Shown: piece after piece, positions 51,850 to 61,638 of the stretch
Position numbering within the stretch: the first letter of the stretch is position 1
Layout of the letters: every line of letters begins with the position of its first letter
Source: Candidatus Methanoperedentaceae archaeon GB37
GTDB taxonomy: Archaea > Halobacteriota > Methanosarcinia > Methanosarcinales > EX4572-44
NCBI GenBank assembly: GCA_905171695.1
Contig: LR991653.1
Location: 1,846,150 to 1,910,149, forward strand
DNA length: 64,000 nt
Reading direction: 5' to 3'
Notes under the pieces: generated by a model
The model's database searches: none
What the model was told of the DNA's origin: nothing
What the model saw: the letters and a program-made list of their open reading frames with translations, nothing else
Program-made: the position numbers and the translations under genes

Positions 51850-53895
51850 ATGATTGCAGAGAGCAGAAGGTGTGTCTTTAGAATCCCGGTTGGAATGACC
51901 ACACTGGCAATATCATTGCTGCTCGCGTGCGCTGGCACAGCGGCGGGCGCGACCTGGGTTGTGGACGATGATGGCGGCGTGGGAGTGGATTTTACGACGA
52001 TACAGGCAGCGGTGGATGCAGCGAGCCCTGGGGATACGATCAAAGTTGCGAGCGGGACGTACTATGAGAATGTGTTTGTGTGGAAAAGGCTCACGCTGCG
52101 CGGTTTGGACACCGGTGGTGGGATACCTGTGGTGACTGCAGGTGGGAGTGGAAGTTCGATTAAGTTGAGTGCTGATGGGATCACTGTTGATGGATTTAGG
52201 ACGATCAACTCCGGGGGTGACTGGAGAGATGCAGGGATCAGGGTGAATTCTGATGGTAACACACTCATAAACAACATTGCATCGAACAACGACTATGTTG
52301 GTATATACCTAGATTCTTCGAGCAACAACACACTCATAAACAACATCGCATCGAACAACAACTACTACGGCATCTGGCTGATGCATTCAAGCAGCAACAA
52401 CATACTCACCAAGAACACCTGCTCGAACAACGAGGATGGCATCCGCTTGTATTATTCGAGCAACAACAATCTCACAAACAACACCTGCTCGAACAACGAC
52501 TTCTTCGGAATCTTCCTTGGTTCTTTGAGTAACTACAACAATCTCACAAACAACAATTGCTCGAACAACTACTACGGCATCGGCCCCTATTCTTCGAGTA
52601 ACAACAACATCTACCTGAACAATTTCATGAACAACGGTGATGATAATGTACACTATTCTTCTTCATCTAACATCTGGAACTCCACCGAGCCAATAACCTA
52701 CACCTACAACGGCAATACTTTCACAAACTACCTTGGTAATTACTGGGATGATTACACCGACATTGATGCTGATAATGATGGAATCTGGGATCATCCCTGC
52801 CCTATAGGTTCAGATAATGATTTTAATCCGCTGGTTGATCCTTTCGGGAATTATCTCACATCAGTATCACCAAAAAAACTGTTGAACGTCCCTTTTTTCA
52901 GTCAGAGAGATCCTGCGTGGAAGGATAAGCTGTTGGATCACAGTCCGTATTCTGTTGGTGAGTATGGGTGTGCGCTCACTTCTGTTGCGATGGTCTCGAA
53001 GTATTTTGGATTCGATACCGATCCAGACAGGCTGAATACGAGCCTTACAGAAGTAGGTGGACTGGACAGATACGGACTTCTGCACTGGGAAAAAGTTGGG
53101 ATTGTGGCATGTGGTAGAGTCAGGTGGATGGGCTGGGCAGGAGCAAGCTGGGATAGAATTGATCAGGAATTAAGTGATAGGAATCCTGTGATAGCCAATG
53201 TCAGTTACCCGACAACAGGCTATCCACACCACTTCATAGTGTTCATTGGAAAGATTGATGACACGTATTACTTCCTGGACCCATACGATGAAAATGAGGA
53301 GATACGGGAATGGCCCCTCGGGAGACTTGGGACGTATTCGCTCGAGAATCTTAGAATCTACCATGGCACTTCTTCTATTAGAATAACAGCGTACAGTCCA
53401 GTGGATATAGTTGTTACCGACCCTGACAATCTAACAATCAGCAAAGAGTCAAACGAGATTACAGGAGCATCTTACACGGAAGATGACATAAACGGTGGCG
53501 ATGACCTTGATGATTCAATCTTTATTCCCTATCGGAAAACAGGTGACTATCTAATAACTTTGATTCCAGAAACCGATGCATCTCCCGATGAAAAATACAC
53601 ACTTATAATCTCAACCAAAACTGCAAATACAACCCTTGCAGAAAACGTTTCAATCAGCGAAATACCAACCAAACCATACGTCTTCAAATCAACATGCAGT
53701 GACCTCAACTCAGACGGTGAGATAGATATGACCGATGTCCATCTGCTGCTGAAGCACGTTGGAGACCATGGTGATTACGAGTGGGCGGGTGATGTGAACT
53801 GTGACGGCGTTGTGAATATGGCTGATGTGATCTTGTTGCTCAATCATCTGAACGATCCTGGGGAGTATGATCTCAATTGCTGTGAAGGAGAGTGA
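51850..53895 (+). CDS. Secreted beta-helix + C39-like peptidase + dockerin protein
   Basis: An exported protein of 681 aa. The signal peptide is TTLAISLLLACAGTAAGA (about residues 17-34). A NosD-type right-handed beta-helix (about 40-300) has many Asn-rich turns such as SNNNLTNNTCSNN. A peptidase C39-like domain follows: VPFFSQRDPAWKD, catalytic Cys374 in EYGCALTSVAM, His460/461 in YPHHFIVFIGK, and Asp in FLDPYDENEE. The C-terminal dockerin (616-681) has two calcium repeats, DLNSDGEIDMTDVHLLLKHV and DVNCDGVVNMADVILLLNHL. AGGAGG precedes the ATG. It probably docks to a cohesin-bearing surface scaffold. Confidence 0.82.
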   Translation: MIAESRRCVFRIPVGMTTLAISLLLACAGTAAGATWVVDDDGGVGVDFTTIQAAVDAASPGDTIKVASGTYYENVFVWKRLTLRGLDTGGGIPVVTAGGSGSSIKLSADGITVDGFRTINSGGDWRDAGIRVNSDGNTLINNIASNNDYVGIYLDSSSNNTLINNIASNNNYYGIWLMHSSSNNILTKNTCSNNEDGIRLYYSSNNNLTNNTCSNNDFFGIFLGSLSNYNNLTNNNCSNNYYGIGPYSSSNNNIYLNNFMNNGDDNVHYSSSSNIWNSTEPITYTYNGNTFTNYLGNYWDDYTDIDADNDGIWDHPCPIGSDNDFNPLVDPFGNYLTSVSPKKLLNVPFFSQRDPAWKDKLLDHSPYSVGEYGCALTSVAMVSKYFGFDTDPDRLNTSLTEVGGLDRYGLLHWEKVGIVACGRVRWMGWAGASWDRIDQELSDRNPVIANVSYPTTGYPHHFIVFIGKIDDTYYFLDPYDENEEIREWPLGRLGTYSLENLRIYHGTSSIRITAYSPVDIVVTDPDNLTISKESNEITGASYTEDDINGGDDLDDSIFIPYRKTGDYLITLIPETDASPDEKYTLIISTKTANTTLAENVSISEIPTKPYVFKSTCSDLNSDGEIDMTDVHLLLKHVGDHGDYEWAGDVNCDGVVNMADVILLLNHLNDPGEYDLNCCEGE

Positions 53896-53933
53896 ATGAA
53901 GGTCTGGTATGATTCGACTTCAAATCGTCAGGT

Positions 53934-53943
53934 TTATATACCA
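53934..53943 (+). promoter_or_regulatory. TATA-like box before the decayed cohesin-like gene
   Basis: TTTATATACC is a strong archaeal TATA-like box, about 40 bases after the dockerin gene stop. The transcript it starts would include the hairpin at 53981-54019, the remnant at 54045 and perhaps the glycoside hydrolase at 54252. Confidence 0.5.
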
Positions 53944-53980
53944 AAAATAGAGACCACTGCTTTTACTGGTTTGGAGTTGG

Positions 53981-54019
53981 AGTGTGAGAATGATAATACC
54001 GTTATCTCTATCTCACACT
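53981..54019 (+). promoter_or_regulatory. Leader hairpin upstream of remnant and GH gene
   Basis: AGTGTGAGA pairs with TCTCACACT over a 21-base loop that itself holds GATAA/TTATC. The nine-base perfect stem lies between the TATA-like box and the next ATG. It may be an operator palindrome or an RNA leader structure. Confidence 0.4.
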
Positions 54020-54044
54020 TCTTTGAGGAATATTGGAGGTATAG

Positions 54045-54250
54045 ATGAGTAAGGAGGGATATCATATCTATTGATCCGTAGTGCTGCTATCGGTCTTTGC
54101 GATGGGGATTACAGCGTTAGCGCCGGATGGAAAATGAGGTCAAGCTCAGCAGCACGGATGTGAGGGTTGGTAAGACCGCCTGGGTCGATATCTTGGAGCG
54201 ACGCTTCTGGATTCCTGCTATTCGATTATACCATAACTGAGGTACCCGAA
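54045..54250 (+). pseudogene. Remnant of a secreted cohesin-like protein gene
   Basis: ATG at 54045 opens a signal-peptide-like sequence (SVVLLSVFAMGITALAP) broken by an early TGA. After another stop, VKLSSTDVRVGKTAWVDI is readable, then in the next frame WSDASGFLLFDYTITEVP. That order resembles the first strands of cohesin-like or CARDB domains (a small polar start, V-x-V-G-K-T, then a hydrophobic strand). Several stops and frameshifts leave it non-functional. It lies between two dockerin protein genes, which fits loss of a scaffold partner. Confidence 0.45.
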
Positions 54251-54251
54251 C

Positions 54252-56900
54252 ATGATAAGAATGAAAAACCTGCTATTATTTGTGACTCTGCTATCAACAT
54301 CGCTATTTGCAGTTATTCTGATATTAGCAACGATGTTCGCAGGAACTGAAACCGCTAATGCTTTTGATTCCATCAAGGGCATTAACTACAGTCCGCACAT
54401 GCCCGGCGAGAACTGCTCCGAATTCGGTAAAGCCAACTACTCTCAAGATTTTGAGTGGATGAGACACGCGAATATAAACACTATCCCCACGAAATCGGAT
54501 TTGACGAGCCCTGTTATAGACGATTTTGAAGACGCTGATATGGGTGATTGGTTTGTATTTGCAACTCCAGATGCGTCCATCAGCCTATCTTCTTCAAATA
54601 AGAGTGAAGTTGGAAATTATTCGATGAGAATAGACTATAATACTGGTGGGAAGTGGTGTGGCGCTTACAAAGAGATAAATACCTGGGTAAATTATGACAA
54701 TGTAAGTTTATGGGTATATGGAGATAATTCTGGCAATGCTTTGGAGATCAAGCTTGAGGAAGATTATGGTGAGGAACGATGGATACAATGGGTATATGCG
54801 CCAGTTATAAATTGGAGTGGATGGAAAAAACTCGAAATACCCGTTTCTTCTTTTAGCGCAGAAGGGATAGTAGATGGCATTTTTGATAAGTCAAAGATAA
54901 AACGCTTTACACTGGCTATATCTGGAGCAAAACCATCCAACTCCACTATTTATGTGGACGATATTACACTTACACTGAAATTGTCTGACATGTCAGATGA
55001 GGATTTTCTTGATATGGTAGAACATGCCACATTTAACTATTTCTGGAACGAAGCAAACCGGAGCAACGGTTTAATCAGGGACAGAAGCACGCCAGATTCC
55101 CCCTGCAGTATTGCTGCGGTTGGTTTTGGTCTCTCTGCGATATGTATAGCAGAAAGTAGAGGATGGATAGACCGCAGAGATGCGTCTCGCCGAATACTGA
55201 CCACACTCGAAACTCTCAACGAGTTGCAACAGCAAGAAGACGAAAACAATTATTCTAAAGAGGGATTTTTTTACCATTTTATCAATATGAGCACGGGTAA
55301 GCGTGAATGGAATTGTGAAGTATCATCTATTGACACCGCTTTCTTAATGGCAGGCATATTGCATGCCGGTGAGCATTTTAAAGAGAATGAAAGCATAAGG
55401 GAGTTATCAAAAGAGCTCTACGAAAGAGTTAACTGGACATGGATGCTCAATGGGACAGATACCATTGCAATGAAGTGGACACCTGAAGATGGCTTATCAC
55501 CGGGCTATTGGTATGGGTATAATGAAGCAATGATTCTCTATCTGCTGGCTCTTGGCTCACCGACTCACCCAGTTCCAGATCCAAAGAGGAGCTGGGATGC
55601 GTGGGCAAGCACCTATGGGAAAGGCTGTGGCAGGATGATAGACGATTTTGAAGAGGCTGATCTGTGTGACTGGCACTCATTTACAAATTCCAGTGCATCC
55701 ATCAGTATATCGCCATCAAATAACAGTAAAATCGGAGATTATTCGATGAGGATCGACTATCATATTGGCTATAATACTGGCGGAGAACAATGTGGCATCT
55801 ACATGGATAAAAATACATGGGCTAACTATGGTAATGTAAGCTTATGGGTATATGGCGATAATTCCAACAATACATTGAGAATCAAGCTCGAAGAAAGTCG
55901 TGTCGGGGAACACTGGATATATGAATCACCTTTAAATTGGAATGATTGGAAACAATTTAACATACCTCTTTCTTCTTTCAAGGTGTGGGAAAGGACAAGG
56001 AAGGATGGTATACTGGATAAGACCAAGGTCAATCGATTCACAGTTGTCATCTTGGGAAGCAATACATCCGATTCCACAATTTATCTTGACGACTTTAAAT
56101 TGCCATGCAACTCTTCAAATTGTTCTAATGGTGGAGATTTTATCTATTGCTGGACCGGCAGTTTGTTCACCTATCAGTATCCTCATTGCTGGATTGATTT
56201 CAGAAATAAGCACGATGCTTATGCAGATTACTGGCAAAACTCGATAAATGCAGTTAAAGAAAATAGATTGTTCTGTATTGATAACAGTGATGTGTATGCT
56301 ACCTACGGAGAGAACTGCTGGGGATTGACTGCCTGTGATGGACCCTGGGGATACACTGGCTACGGGAGTTGTCCTAATTATTATCACGATGGAACAATCG
56401 CACCAACCGGTGCAGGCGGGTCAGTGGCATTAGCTCCTGATATTGCTATTCCTGCTTTGCGGTATATGTACGAAACATACGGAGGCAAAATTTGGGGTAA
56501 ATACGGGTTCAAGGATGCATTCAACCTGGATACGAATGTTTATCTTGATGGATGCCAGCCATGGTGGGATGAGGATTACATCGGCATTGACGAAGGAGCG
56601 ATCATGCTCATGATTGAAAATTATCGTAGTGGATTGGTGTGGGACGAATTTATGCAGAATTCATATATAATAAAAGCGATGGACGCGGCAGGGTTTATGG
56701 AACGCGGCGATGTGAACGGCAATCACGTGCATGACAAGGATGATATCCTCGCACTCATAAACCACGTAGGCAGTCCCGCGGTGCACCCGATCGATCCGTG
56801 GGCGGGTGATGTGAACTGTGACGGCACGATCAACATGGGTGATGTGATCCTGCTTTTGAACCATCTTGGAGATCCTGGGAGGTATCTGATCGGGTGTTGA
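54252..56900 (+). CDS. Secreted glycoamylase-fold glycosidase with two CBM-like domains and dockerin
   Basis: An exported protein of 882 aa. After a signal peptide (about 1-35) come a CBM-like beta-sandwich (VIDDFEDADMGDW to IYVDDITLTL, about 88-240) and the first part of an (alpha/alpha)6 barrel (FNYFWNEANRSNGLIRDRST; SIAAVGFGLSAICIAES). A second, similar CBM-like domain (MIDDFEEADLCDW to IYLDDFKLP, about 461-615) precedes the rest of the barrel (FIYCWTGSLFTYQYPHCWID; APTGAGGSVALAPDIAIPAL). The dockerin (819-882) has DVNGNHVHDKDDILALINHV and DVNCDGTINMGDVILLLNHL. It belongs to the glycoamylase/GH144-like group; substrate unknown. Confidence 0.8.
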   Translation: MIRMKNLLLFVTLLSTSLFAVILILATMFAGTETANAFDSIKGINYSPHMPGENCSEFGKANYSQDFEWMRHANINTIPTKSDLTSPVIDDFEDADMGDWFVFATPDASISLSSSNKSEVGNYSMRIDYNTGGKWCGAYKEINTWVNYDNVSLWVYGDNSGNALEIKLEEDYGEERWIQWVYAPVINWSGWKKLEIPVSSFSAEGIVDGIFDKSKIKRFTLAISGAKPSNSTIYVDDITLTLKLSDMSDEDFLDMVEHATFNYFWNEANRSNGLIRDRSTPDSPCSIAAVGFGLSAICIAESRGWIDRRDASRRILTTLETLNELQQQEDENNYSKEGFFYHFINMSTGKREWNCEVSSIDTAFLMAGILHAGEHFKENESIRELSKELYERVNWTWMLNGTDTIAMKWTPEDGLSPGYWYGYNEAMILYLLALGSPTHPVPDPKRSWDAWASTYGKGCGRMIDDFEEADLCDWHSFTNSSASISISPSNNSKIGDYSMRIDYHIGYNTGGEQCGIYMDKNTWANYGNVSLWVYGDNSNNTLRIKLEESRVGEHWIYESPLNWNDWKQFNIPLSSFKVWERTRKDGILDKTKVNRFTVVILGSNTSDSTIYLDDFKLPCNSSNCSNGGDFIYCWTGSLFTYQYPHCWIDFRNKHDAYADYWQNSINAVKENRLFCIDNSDVYATYGENCWGLTACDGPWGYTGYGSCPNYYHDGTIAPTGAGGSVALAPDIAIPALRYMYETYGGKIWGKYGFKDAFNLDTNVYLDGCQPWWDEDYIGIDEGAIMLMIENYRSGLVWDEFMQNSYIIKAMDAAGFMERGDVNGNHVHDKDDILALINHVGSPAVHPIDPWAGDVNCDGTINMGDVILLLNHLGDPGRYLIGC

Positions 56901-56907
56901 GAGGCGC

Positions 56908-57942
56908 GTGTATGGGTTGGGTGTGATATCTTTGATTAGGGATGCGATGTTGTATAGGGGGGTTGGTGGTGGGAGGGTTGAGTGTGGTGTTTGCAGTCGC
57001 AGGTGTGTGGTCTCTTCTGGCAGGCTTGGTTTCTGTCGGACGCGTGAGAATAGGGATGGTAGGTTTTATACTCTGGTTTATGGGCTTGTATCGAGTCTTG
57101 CTGCTGATCCGATTGAGAAGAAGCCGCTTTATCATTTTATGCCTGGGAGTTTGAGTTATTCTCTTGGAACTGTGGGTTGTAACTTCAGGTGTCTTCATTG
57201 CCAGAACTATACGATCTCTCAGATGCGTCATGATGAGGTGCGCACGTTCGAACTTTTGCCTGAGGATGCTGTTAGCCGTGCTCTTGAAATGGGGTGTCGG
57301 AGTATTGCTTTCACGTACAATGAGCCTACGATATGGTTTGAGTACACGTATGAGACTGCGCGGCTTGCGCATGATTCCGGGCTTGCTAATGTGTATGTGA
57401 CGAATGGGTATATGACGGAGGAGGCTCTTACGATGATTGCGCCATATCTTGATGCGCTCAGTCTTGATATCAAGGCGTTCAGTGATGAGTTCTACAGGAA
57501 GATATGTGGTGCGAGACTTGGACCGGTGCTTGATACGGCGCTGCTTGCTAGAGAGTTTGGGATGCATATAGAGGTTGTAAATCTTATAATTCCGACTCTC
57601 AATGATTCCACAGGTGAGATAAGGGAGTTTGTGGAGTGGGTGAGGGACAACCTGGGTAGGGAGACGCCTCTTCATTTCACGCGTTTCTATCCTTATTACC
57701 GGTTGAGCGACCTTCCGGCAACACCGTTTAGCACGCTTGAAGAAGCCTACAAAATCGCTAGGGATGCTGGGATGGAGTATGTTTACATCGGAAACGTCCC
57801 GGATACAGAGGAGAACAACACCTACTGTCCCGGTTGTGGGAGAGAGCTTATCAGTCGCCGCGGCTTCTATGTGGTGGATAACAGGATCACGCCTGGTGGC
57901 AGGTGCCCTGGGTGCGGTGCAAGGATCAAGGTAGTGGAGTGA
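56908..57942 (+). CDS. amrS: AmmeMemoRadiSam radical SAM enzyme
   Basis: A 344-aa radical SAM protein with the cluster motif CNFRCLHC (about residues 91-98). A rubredoxin-like Cys pattern lies before it (CGVCSRRCVVSSGRLGFC). It also contains ADPIEKKPLYHFMPG, AFTYNEPTIWFEYTYE and NLIIPTLNDS. C-terminal zinc-like CPGCGRELI and CPGCGARI pairs close it. The AmrS family is formerly annotated as pyruvate-formate-lyase activating; the substrate is unknown. The start is uncertain (GTG at 56908 or 56923). It begins seven bases after the dockerin glycosidase stop, though it is functionally unrelated. Confidence 0.88.
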   Translation: MYGLGVISLIRDAMLYRGVGGGRVECGVCSRRCVVSSGRLGFCRTRENRDGRFYTLVYGLVSSLAADPIEKKPLYHFMPGSLSYSLGTVGCNFRCLHCQNYTISQMRHDEVRTFELLPEDAVSRALEMGCRSIAFTYNEPTIWFEYTYETARLAHDSGLANVYVTNGYMTEEALTMIAPYLDALSLDIKAFSDEFYRKICGARLGPVLDTALLAREFGMHIEVVNLIIPTLNDSTGEIREFVEWVRDNLGRETPLHFTRFYPYYRLSDLPATPFSTLEEAYKIARDAGMEYVYIGNVPDTEENNTYCPGCGRELISRRGFYVVDNRITPGGRCPGCGARIKVVE

Positions 57943-58027
57943 TGGGACCCAGAAAGGGTTTTAAGTACCTTGATCATCCTATTCTGCCGTGTATGTACGT
58001 GGTTGAGAGAGGTCTTGTGGTGGTACG

Positions 58028-59632
58028 GTGAAGTATATCGTTGTGACCGGCGGTGTTATGAGCGGGCTTGGTAAGGGGATAACTGTCGCTTCTGTTGGCA
58101 GGATTTTGAAGAATAAGGGTTATGAGGTCACTGCGATCAAGATCGATCCTTACATCAATATCGATGCTGGTACGATGAGTCCGTATCAGCATGGTGAGGT
58201 CTTTGTTCTGAAGGATGGTGGTGAGGTGGATCTTGACCTTGGCAATTATGAGCGGTTCCTTGATTCTGAACTCACGAGGGATCATAACATCACCACTGGA
58301 AAGGTCTATCAGAGTGTGATTGAGAAGGAGCGCCGCGGTGATTATCTCGGAAAGACTGTTCAGATCATCCCGCATGTCACCGATGAGATAAAAGAGCGGA
58401 TACGACTCGTGGCAGTGGCAAGCGGCGCTGAGATCTGCTTGATCGAGATTGGTGGAACGGTGGGTGATATTGAGAGCATGCCCTTCCTCGAGGCTGTGCG
58501 CCAGATGCATGCCGAGGAGCCTAAGGGGCAGATGGTCTTTCTCCATGTTACGCTGGTGCCGATCGATAGCCAGGGTGATCAGAAGACGAAGCCAACTCAG
58601 CACTCTGTACGCGAGCTTCGAGAGCTCGGACTTCGCCCGGACATGATCATTGCGCGATGTAAGGTACCGCTCGGCGAGGGTGCGAAGAGCAAGATCTCAC
58701 TCTTCTGCGATGTTCCACCAGAGGCTGTGATCAGTGCTCATGATGCGGATGAGATATATATGGTGCCGCTTCAGATGGAACGTGAAGGCCTCTCAGATTA
58801 TCTGATGCGGAAGCTGAACCTCTCGGTCTTCGAGATTCGAACGGAGTGGGGCGAGATGGTTGAACGGATGCGTCGCATAAGAGAGGAGGTTAACGTTGCG
58901 ATCGTTGGCAAGTACACACATCTCCAGGACGCCTACATAAGCTTCAGAGAGGCTCTCAAGCACGCCTCGATCGAATGCATGTGCGCTGCCAACCCGAGGT
59001 GGATCGAGTCAGAAGAACTGGAAGAGAGACCTGATCTGATAGAAGAGCTCGGCAGGTTTGATGGCATATTGGTCCCGGGTGGATTTGGCTCGCGTGGCAC
59101 AGAGGGCAAGATAGAGACGATCCGATATGCTCGAGAGCACAACATACCCTACCTTGGTGTCTGCCTTGGAATGCAACTTGCGGTGATCGAGTTCGCACGA
59201 AACGTTCTCAAACTCAAAGATGCTGATAGTTCAGAGTTCTCAAATACGAAGAACCCGGTGATAGACCTCTTGCCAGAGCAAGAAGATCTCGAAGATCTTG
59301 GAGGAACGATGCGACTCGGAGACTACACAGCCGAGATAACCCCTGGAAGCCTTGCATACAGATTATACAAGAGAACATCGATCACTGAGCGTCACCGTCA
59401 CCGCTACGAGGTAAACCCCGCGTATATAGAGAGAATCGAGGCAAAAGGCATGAAATTCACAGGAAAGAATGAAAACAGGATGGAGATACTGGAGATACCC
59501 TCGCACCCATTCTTTATCGCGTCACAGTTCCATCCAGAATTCAAGTCAAGACCTGGAAAGCCAGCGCCTCTCTTCAAAGGCTTTGTAGAAGCAATGATAG
59601 AGCATAAGAAGAGGAAAGGAGTTATGAAGTAA
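58028..59632 (+). CDS. pyrG: CTP synthase
   Basis: Makes CTP from UTP using glutamine and ATP. The 534 aa begin (GTG start) [20 protein letters not shown], the synthase P-loop, then [20 protein letters not shown]. The glutamine amidotransferase half has [12 protein letters not shown], the nucleophile Cys in [18 protein letters not shown], and [15 protein letters not shown]. Full length. Its stop TAA overlaps the ATG of the GMP synthase gene by one base. A TATA-like TTTTAAGTAC lies about 65 bases upstream. Confidence 0.97.
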   Translation: MKYIVVTGGVMSGLGKGITVASVGRILKNKGYEVTAIKIDPYINIDAGTMSPYQHGEVFVLKDGGEVDLDLGNYERFLDSELTRDHNITTGKVYQSVIEKERRGDYLGKTVQIIPHVTDEIKERIRLVAVASGAEICLIEIGGTVGDIESMPFLEAVRQMHAEEPKGQMVFLHVTLVPIDSQGDQKTKPTQHSVRELRELGLRPDMIIARCKVPLGEGAKSKISLFCDVPPEAVISAHDADEIYMVPLQMEREGLSDYLMRKLNLSVFEIRTEWGEMVERMRRIREEVNVAIVGKYTHLQDAYISFREALKHASIECMCAANPRWIESEELEERPDLIEELGRFDGILVPGGFGSRGTEGKIETIRYAREHNIPYLGVCLGMQLAVIEFARNVLKLKDADSSEFSNTKNPVIDLLPEQEDLEDLGGTMRLGDYTAEITPGSLAYRLYKRTSITERHRHRYEVNPAYIERIEAKGMKFTGKNENRMEILEIPSHPFFIASQFHPEFKSRPGKPAPLFKGFVEAMIEHKKRKGVMK

Positions 59633-60546
59633 TGGTCAATACCGAGGCATTCATAGAGAGGGCGGTTGAACGGATCAAGCGGGAGGTGAAGGGGAGAGCG
59701 ATCATCGCGGTCTCAGGTGGAGTCGACAGCTCGGTCTGCGCAATGCTCGCATACAGAGCAATTGGAGACCTGCTCACGCCAATATACATCGACACAGGAC
59801 TTATGAGAGCAGGCGAGACAGAACGAATAAGGGAGACGTTCAAAGAGATCGGACTCGAGATCATCGATGCAAAAGAGAGATTCCTAGAGAACCTGAAGGG
59901 AATAACAGACCCTGAAGAGAAGAGAAAAACCATAGGCGAGACATTCATACGAATATTCGAAGAAGAGGCGCGTAAAAGAGAGATTCGCTATCTTATACAG
60001 GGAACCATATACCCTGACCGAATCGAGTCGGAAGGCGGGATCAAGAGCCACCACAACGTAGGCGGGCTACCCCTCAGGATAGAGTTCGAGAGGATAATAG
60101 AGCCGATCGACGAACTCTACAAGGACGAGGTGAGAGAAGTGGCACGAAAACTCAAACTACCAACCGAGATAAGCGAGAGAATGCCATTCCCCGGGCCTGG
60201 GCTCGCCGTACGAATCATAGGTGAAGTGACAGAAGAGAAGCTCGATGCAGTGCGAAGAGCAAACACCATCGTAGAGGAAGAACTGCTCGAATCATACAAG
60301 CCCTGGCAGACATTTGCAGCACTGCTCGAGAGAGGGACAGGAGTAAAGGGTGACGTTAGAGTTCACGGCTGGATAATAGCAGTACGAGCCGTAACATCGC
60401 GAGACGGAATGACAGCAGAGGTGCTCCAACTGCCATGGGAGACGCTCCAGAGGATCGAATCACGAATCACGCGAGAGATACCCAACGTAACCCGCGTACT
60501 CTACGATCTCACGCCAAAGCCACCGGCAACGATAGAGTTTGAGTAA
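59632..60546 (+). CDS. guaAB: GMP synthase subunit B (ATP pyrophosphatase)
   Basis: The archaeal two-subunit GMP synthase half that adenylates XMP and accepts ammonia. Its 304 aa have the PP-loop [18 protein letters not shown] (about residue 25), then [36 protein letters not shown] and a terminal [12 protein letters not shown]. The glutaminase subunit is not in the window. It is coupled to pyrG by a one-base overlap. Confidence 0.96.
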   Translation: MVNTEAFIERAVERIKREVKGRAIIAVSGGVDSSVCAMLAYRAIGDLLTPIYIDTGLMRAGETERIRETFKEIGLEIIDAKERFLENLKGITDPEEKRKTIGETFIRIFEEEARKREIRYLIQGTIYPDRIESEGGIKSHHNVGGLPLRIEFERIIEPIDELYKDEVREVARKLKLPTEISERMPFPGPGLAVRIIGEVTEEKLDAVRRANTIVEEELLESYKPWQTFAALLERGTGVKGDVRVHGWIIAVRAVTSRDGMTAEVLQLPWETLQRIESRITREIPNVTRVLYDLTPKPPATIEFE

Positions 60547-60598
60547 GCTCAGGACTTCGATAGGTTTATTGCATACCTCTGTTATTCTGGTTAAGCCT

Positions 60599-61615
60599 AT
60601 GAGCAAGAAGGCAGCAGTGATCAGGGGTGATGGTGTCGGACCGGAGCTTGTAGATGCCATGTTGAATGTTCTTCACGCAACCGGCACAGGGGTTGAATTC
60701 ATAGTGGTCGATGCCGGTGCGACGTGGTGGGAAGAGCATGGCGGCAGAAGCCTGATCCCTGATGAGACGTGGGACGTGCTGGAAGAGGCAGATGCGTGCT
60801 TCAAAGGGCCCACTACAACACCAGGAGGTTCTGGTTCGCCAAAGAGCGTGGCAGTCTCTATCCGTCAGCGTTTCAACCTCTACGCAAATGTCCGCCCCAT
60901 AAGAACATTCCCGAAGACCAATCCACCACTTGGGGATGTGAACTTTGTCTGTGTGCGTGAGGGAACCGAGGGGCTCTACGCTGGAAAGGAGTTCGAGCTA
61001 AATGATGATATATTTATTGCACTGCGTATAATTACGCGCAGGGCGTCAAGACTCGTGGCGCGCTACGCCTTTGACGAGGCAGAGCGTCGCAACTGGAAGC
61101 GCCTCGTAGCGATCCACAAGAGCAACATTCTGAAAGAGACATGTGGCGCCTTTCTCGAAGAGATATACAGAGTGGGAGACGAATACCCAGAGATCGAGGT
61201 CTGGGAGTACCACATCGACAACATCGCTCAACAACTGATCAAAAACCCGCAGATATTCAATCACTCAATCCTCCTCTCAACAAATCTCTTCATGGACGTG
61301 ATAAGCGAGGAGTGCTCAGCGCTAGTCGGAAGTATCGGCCTCATATACTCAGCCAACATCGGAGAGACCTACGCAATGTTCGAACCGGCCCATGGCTCGG
61401 CACCGAAGTATGCAGGGATGGACAAAGTCAACCCGGTCGCAACGATCCTTGCAGGCGCGTGGATGCTCAGCTACCTAGACGAGAAGGAAGCTTCTGAGAA
61501 GATCTTCAGAGCCGTGGACCGTGTCATCGGAGAGGGCAGAACCCTGACCTATGACCTCGGTGGAGACGCGAAGACGAGCGAGATGGTAGAAGAGATCATA
61601 AAACAGATAGAATAA
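60599..61615 (+). CDS. Isocitrate/isopropylmalate dehydrogenase family
   Basis: A beta-decarboxylating dehydrogenase of about 338 aa. VIRGDGVGPELVDAML starts the family fold (ATG 60599). The substrate loop reads SPKSVAVSIRQRFNLYANVR, whose Ser and following Arg residues look more like isocitrate than isopropylmalate dehydrogenase. Later come NLFMDVISEECSALVGSIG and the NAD region FEPAHGSAPKYAG. Aconitase at 43.1 kb supports an isocitrate role, while the ilv/leu genes support LeuB; sequence comparison is needed to decide. An upstream in-frame ATG at 60539 overlaps guaAB and is rejected. Confidence 0.85.
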   Translation: MSKKAAVIRGDGVGPELVDAMLNVLHATGTGVEFIVVDAGATWWEEHGGRSLIPDETWDVLEEADACFKGPTTTPGGSGSPKSVAVSIRQRFNLYANVRPIRTFPKTNPPLGDVNFVCVREGTEGLYAGKEFELNDDIFIALRIITRRASRLVARYAFDEAERRNWKRLVAIHKSNILKETCGAFLEEIYRVGDEYPEIEVWEYHIDNIAQQLIKNPQIFNHSILLSTNLFMDVISEECSALVGSIGLIYSANIGETYAMFEPAHGSAPKYAGMDKVNPVATILAGAWMLSYLDEKEASEKIFRAVDRVIGEGRTLTYDLGGDAKTSEMVEEIIKQIE

Positions 61616-61638
61616 AAATTAATTGGATCTCGTGATCT

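Noticed and set aside
52260..52620. DNA-level repeat array of AACAACA-type sequence
   Set aside because: The repetition reflects Asn-rich turns of the encoded beta-helix, not a separate repeat element.
56830..57675. 281-codon open frame on the minus strand
   Set aside because: It lies antisense to the clear radical SAM gene amrS and its product has no family-like features; it is a codon-bias shadow.
60599..61615. Firm call of leuB
   Set aside because: The substrate loop looks more like isocitrate dehydrogenase, so only the family is stated.
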